Below, piece by piece: positions 59,347-64,000 of a DNA stretch of 64,000 nt; position 1 is the stretch's first letter; each line of letters opens with the position of its first letter. The notes below the pieces were generated by a model. That model had not been told where the DNA came from and did not search any database. It saw only the letters and a program-made list of their open reading frames with translations. The DNA comes from Bugulina stolonifera. Taxonomy: Eukaryota > Bryozoa > Gymnolaemata > Cheilostomatida > Bugulidae. The DNA lies in NCBI GenBank assembly GCA_935421135.1, contig OW285187.1, forward strand, positions 18,972,429 to 19,036,428, written 5' to 3'. The translations under genes and the position numbers were made by a program.

Positions 59347-60679
59347 AGGCATTCGTCAGGCTATTTCCCCAGTCGTAACTGTTAGTATTGGTAGGCATTG
59401 TGCATCATAAGGCTATTTTTACGATTAGTTACTGTACAAATGATCCACCAGTTATGAATAATATATCAAAAGATAGCTCAGAAACTGAACTTTCTAGCCC
59501 TGCAGATAGTATTGGGCTCGCAACAACCCCTTCCTCAATATTGACAGTTTTCTATCAATTTTATTTGCCAGACAATGAGGCTATGCTAATTACTTTACAA
59601 TATGAGCCTTGGCAGGAGCTAGTGTAACCAACAAGCACTTGATGTTATCAGTTGTGGTCACAAAAGTGATGACTTTTCCAGTAGGCTCAGTGCCAACAAC
59701 TTCACTATACATGGGCAAATAATAAATTGTTATACTGTAGATCTACCTGCCTATTTTGCATGAATTATATAGGATATTGTGATATAACTCTAATACAGGG
59801 CATTATTGAAATGCGGCAGTTTTAATACCTCCACATTCTCCAATTATTATTTTAAAATGTTGACAATCTCCAATGTGCTGCTATTATTTCCATTGCTAGG
59901 ATATCAACATACTTTCTTGGGCAAACCTGGAATGTGTTATGTAATAATTGTGTAGATAGGCTATAAACAAGCATATAGACCTACCTACATGTAGTATTTT
60001 AGTAAGCAAAACACCTACAAATTGTAGATTTGGTTGATCTAATACCCATTGTTAGCCTGGATTCCAGCTGCAGAACTCGGGCATGGATATTTGTATGCAT
60101 GTATGTTCTGTATGTACATGTATATGCATGTCACTTGTAGACTGCATATTATTCCCCCAAGTTCTCCAGCTAGCCTTCAGTAAATTCCTCATAGGATCAA
60201 ACTGGATATTTCTACATGCACTTTATAACAAGAAATTATTATCTGCATATACACGTACATGTAATATTATACAAATAATCTACAAAATAATTACATAACA
60301 TATTCCAGTACCATGGTGTGCCCAAGAAAGTATGAATATCACAGGTAATGTAAATAATAGCAGCAGTGGAGATTGCCAACATTTCAAAATAATAATTGGA
60401 CTGTCAGGTTTAAAACCTAAAGAATACCACAAAATAAACATGTCATCAAATCCCTGAATCGTTGCTCTAACAATTTCATATATGGTTTGTAATTTACGAA
60501 ACAACAAGTAGGTGGTTTAGTTTTGTTGTACGGTAGACGTTTCTTCTTCACATATATAATACCATTGAACAGCTAACTGTGAATTTTATTGCTTTTTAAT
60601 GCTTGGCAGCCTGAATTTGACGGGTCAAAATAGTAATTAATTCTGCCCATGGGCAAACCAGGTGCAGTGACGAATGCCT
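59347..60679 (+). mobile_element. TTAA-flanked element, AGGCATTCGTCA termini, copy 2
   Basis: Same orientation and structure as 56784-58121, flanked by TTAA (59343-59346 and 60680-60683), and highly similar along its length with small indels. The separate TTAA flanks indicate two independent insertions, not one tandem duplication. Confidence 0.82.
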
Positions 60680-61261
60680 TTAAAATACAATTTGACCTGC
60701 CAGTATTTAAATGTAGAGACAGGCCAAAACCTTATCTAACTACACAGCTACTTAAAAAGTATTTTTTAAGTACATGTGTTTTAAGTACATGTACATTGTA
60801 TATCCATGCTTTGAGAAGTTCATGTGTGCGTGTGTGTTGGTGTAGATGTGCGCGTACTGTAGGTGCAACCAGTGGTGGATTGGTAAAACTTTACGAACAG
60901 GAACTGTGCCAAGCCCGACCCTGCGAGGCATCCCCTTGAATTTTTAGCTGGGGGTTTGGGGGCGCTGTAACCCCAGCCAACAGGGTCCAGGGCAGCGCTC
61001 CGGAGCCAAGCCAAATCTGTGCATTTAAGGCTGTAGAGATGCTTAAAATGCTCACAAAAATGTTTGATAAAGTTCCTTAATGATAACTGCCTTTTCTGTC
61101 TTAGTCATCAATGGAAGTGTAGACTTGCTAAAGCAGATAATTTTACTCCATGTATTTTGCATTAAATGCAACATGTAAGGCCTATTTGCACCGAAAGGTT
61201 ATGACTAAACTAATAATTATTTGTAAAAAAAACTGAACAGTTTCACTTCCCATAAGTAACA

Positions 61262-61422
61262 TCAGGTAGGAAAGCTAGGATCTGAATAGATAAGCACGTT
61301 TCTAATTTGGGATAGAGAAGGAGGATCAAGTAGCAGACAACCGTTATAGGGTTGGATGTCCTTCCTACCACCGGACCAGAGTGAAAGTTCAGAGCTCCAA
61401 CCACTAGGCTACGGCTGCTCCC
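61262..61422 (-). mobile_element. tRNA-derived SINE, family 1 copy c, internally diverged
   Basis: Inverted: the head GGGAGCAGCCGTAGCCTAGT and the body with GGACATCCAACCCTATAACG match the copies at 8471 and 48262. The B box is largely lost. Confidence 0.65.
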
Positions 61423-61879
61423 TGTTCACAAAGTATCAATAAAATCAAATTATTATTATTGGTTTTGACTTGATCAATATTATATTAAACCAAATCCAAT
61501 GAAGAACTGTCAAGACTCCCAAGACATATAAGCATTAACATCTTTTATTTTTAATTTGCAGTGTAAATAAATGATAAAAATGTGGCAGGTTCATCATTAT
61601 GTAATAGCCTATCTGTGTTATACATGTACTTGTATTTTATATGTACTAAACTTGTTGTGTGTAATGTGTCCTGTTGTATCTTTGTACTGGCTGTTTGTCT
61701 ACATAAGCATCATGTTGGCTATATTTGTGTATTGACTATTTTTGTCACATGTATCTTTATTGCTTTCATGTTTATGTCAGTAGGAAAGTGTGTCTTCTAG
61801 AGAGTATTCTAGTGCATCAACATAGAAAGTTGCGGCAGATGCAAGTACGACTTACAAGCTATTTAGGCATTATAAAATA

Positions 61880-62658
61880 ATGGGCGTAGAATTAATCAAG
61901 GGTTGTGAAAGCAGTTTAGTGAGTGGAGAGTTTAGAAAGTGTATCAGTAAAGTGGAGTTGGTGGCTGTACTACAAAATATAACAGTGGAGAGTTGCCTTT
62001 TGCTTCTCAACGGACTAGCCCTCATATTGTATGACCAGCTACCAGTGGAAGTAAAAGAAGACCATAACCTACTACAGGAGCCTTTGCTGACAGTGCTTAC
62101 TTTAAACAGTTGAAATGATCAAAAAGAGAAAAGTTTCTTCAAAAGATAGAAATTGCAGAAGTCTTTTCTGCAGACAGGAGGTTAGTTGAGGCCTCAGACA
62201 AAACAAATACAAGCCACTCATCAAACACACATTGATACAAATGCAGACTCATGAAATGCCTTTTGATGACTGGGTTGCCTAGTGAAGACGCCAACCAACT
62301 GAAGGATACAGTGACTTTGGATGGGTTGGATTCAAGTAATGCAGTGGTGAGAAATAGAGCAGTGATAACACCGACCAGATTTAGTTCAGATAAGCCTCCA
62401 TGTGAACAGAACCATGTGGCACCTGATGCTGAAGGAGTTCTTGAAATCTCTACTGGAACTAGTACTCAAGCAGCTCCACTAGAAATAAAATCAGCTGCAG
62501 CCGAAGCATACCCAGCTGAAGAAGCAGAGACGGCATCTACTAATGAAGGCTATAGCACTGAACCGCCAGCAAAATATGGACCAGAGGGTCAAACAAAGAA
62601 ATCTGGGTCTAGTTCTGACGGAACTGCACCATTTAAGAGACCGTTTAAGAGACCATAG
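61880..62658 (+). other. Two open frames of unknown nature
   Basis: A 77-codon frame (61880-62113, MGVELIKGCESSLVSGEFRK onward) and a 135-codon frame (62251-62658) rich in S, T, A and E with a repeated FKRP end. Codon use looks more gene-like than the surroundings, but I see no domain, no acceptor linking the frames and no LIG4 BRCT similarity. It could be a transposon-derived or species-specific gene, or chance. Confidence 0.25.
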
Positions 62659-62939
62659 ACCGTTTAAGTGTACCATAGAACTCGAATGCTACAGTGCAGA
62701 CCCAAAGAGATGTAACCCTGTATTTGTATATAAAAATACTTAGAACTGTGAAATGCACAAGTACATGTATATGGGATATCGGAACTGCTACAGCACCTGT
62801 CTCTAACACATCAGTGAAGGTAGATGATATCGCCTGACATATTGGTGGTATAAAGGTTTCGCTAGCAACCAGATTAGGCAGGTCTCCTCATGTAGAGGTT
62901 GACATTTGCAGTATAAACAGCCAGAATAATAAAAATAAT

Positions 62940-63182
62940 AATATCCGTGGCGCCAAACACAATTCTTTAACGTGGTTACCCAATAACAAAGCTAGTCGAG
63001 GGGCTACCACAGCTCCTAGAGCTGGACATTATTATAGTTCGATATGGCACAGAGGGAAAACTTTCTTTGGGACAAAAACCTCCAGGTCATTGGTGAGACT
63101 CGAACCCACGTCCTCGCGGATAACTTGCGTCATTGCTGCAAGACCAGAGTGACTAGCGCTAGACCACTGGGCCACCAACACT
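62940..63182 (-). mobile_element. tRNA-derived SINE, family 2 copy c
   Basis: The minus strand reads GTGTTGGTGGCCCAGTGGTC, TAGCGCTAGTCACTCTGGTC and GTGGGTTCGAGTCTCACC, then the family body to GTTAAAGAATTGTGTTTGGC. Nearly full length. Confidence 0.78.
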
Positions 63183-63925
63183 AGATGAGCAGGATGATGC
63201 AAATATGATATTAGTGGTAGTAGTACATGTAGTACTAGTAGTAAGACTTCACAAATACTTTAATAAAAAGTATTATATATAAACAGTATTGATATAAGTC
63301 GTTATTATAAGATAATTAAATCTATATTCCATCTATTTTACTACTTGTTTTAACTACTAGAATTTTATATTAACTGCTATCTACATGACTGACTATTTTC
63401 ACTTTGGTTTCCAACCCAATTGTCAGATGTGAGTTGAGAGCAATTCAAGGGTGATATTCTTCTCAATATCATTATGCCTGTGCTGATGCAATGCATACAT
63501 TTTCTTCTGGAACATAGTTGCCAGTTTTTTACTCATTTTTAATCAATGATAATTTGTCAAATTAATTGAGTAAACATAATTATTGCAGTGAATATTAGAA
63601 GGCCAAGATGCATTAGAATTTGTTTCAATAATTGAAAAAAGCGAAACGGAAATGATTGGGAAAGCAGCTAATCCGAGTAGCTATTACTAGTCATTTGCAA
63701 TGCACTTTAGCTAACCGGCTTTTGTTAATGCATAGTATAAGAATTACCGATGTGTTACAAGGCTTTTAGTAGTAGTGCCGATGTCATTTTTCCTGAGATT
63801 TTTCCTGGCACACACAGTAGGTGATTTTCAATGCAAACACCAAAATTATCAACCAGAATGACCGTTTCACCTTGGATTTGTCAACAGGAACGGTGTTCCG
63901 GATCGTTCCAGTACCAATCCACCAC
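63183..63925. other. Unassigned sequence near window end
   Basis: No LIG4 BRCT exon recognised. A short open stretch at 63595-63690 (EGQDALEFVSIIEKSETEMI) follows a TTGCAG site but begins out of phase for LIG4, so it was not called as an exon. Confidence 0.3.
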
Positions 63926-63927
63926 TG

Positions 63928-64000
63928 TAGGTGTACATGTAGCTGTAGGCATAGGTGTGTGTGTAGCTGTAGGCATAGGTGTGTGTGTAGCTGTAGGCGT
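63928..64000 (+). repeat. Microsatellite/minisatellite, GTAGCTGTAGGCATAGGTGT units
   Basis: About three copies of a GTGTGTGTAGCTGTAGGCAT-type unit, truncated by the window end. A related GTGTGTTGGTGTAGATGTGC stretch occurs at 60830-60865. Confidence 0.75.

Noticed and set aside
63594..63690. Candidate LIG4 exon after a TTGCAG site
   Set aside because: Wrong phase (an immediate TGA for a phase-0 join) and no similarity to BRCT sequence.
1..64000. CRISPR arrays, operons, bacterial-type genes
   Set aside because: Spliced genes, SINEs and eukaryotic transposons show an animal nuclear genome; the tandem arrays lack unique spacers.

Overview
The window is eukaryotic and almost certainly from an invertebrate animal, probably marine: AT-rich, intron-rich and crowded with transposons. 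The taxon cannot be fixed from the sequence. TACATGTA- and TAGGCCTA-like words are frequent, and the repeats include PIF/Harbinger, hAT, Helitron, mariner, RTE-like LINE, Ty1/copia and Ty3/gypsy relics plus tRNA-derived SINEs.

The backbone is one large plus-strand gene, DNA ligase IV (LIG4). I assembled 14 coding exons by hand from 8971 to 56610. All splice phases join and encode about 637 residues: the N-terminal DNA-binding domain, the nucleotidyltransferase core with its KFDGER lysine motif, and the OB-fold up to just before the first BRCT domain. The BRCT/XRCC4-binding C-terminus was not found and should lie beyond 64000. Intron 10 appears to be a GC-AG intron. The 5' part of exon 4 and the 3' part of exon 11 each have a non-functional partial duplicate in the neighbouring intron.

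About 4.1 kb upstream, on the minus strand, three phase-compatible exons (4874 down to 4115) start a divergent gene of unknown identity.

The LIG4 introns are transposon graveyards. Intron 1 holds a TTAA-flanked foldback relic and a hAT element. Intron 3 holds a ~9.0-kb element with ~267-bp inverted repeats and a perfect 10-bp target duplication (Mutator-like), containing a decayed hAT transposon and MITEs. Intron 4 holds hAT and TTAA-flanked MITEs. Intron 5 holds a mariner relic. Intron 6 holds copia and LINE relics, the latter broken by a hAT MITE. Intron 7 holds a 6.4-kb two-gene PIF/Harbinger transposon (transposase and MADF/BESS protein, TSD TTA). Intron 9 holds a TTAA MITE, SINEs, a gypsy relic, a decayed Helitron and a 103-bp tandem array. 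Downstream of exon 14 are two direct copies of a 1.34-kb TTAA-flanked element.

At least seven elements belong to TTAA-target groups and six to hAT (8-bp target) groups. Several keep readable target duplications, so their ends can be placed to the base.
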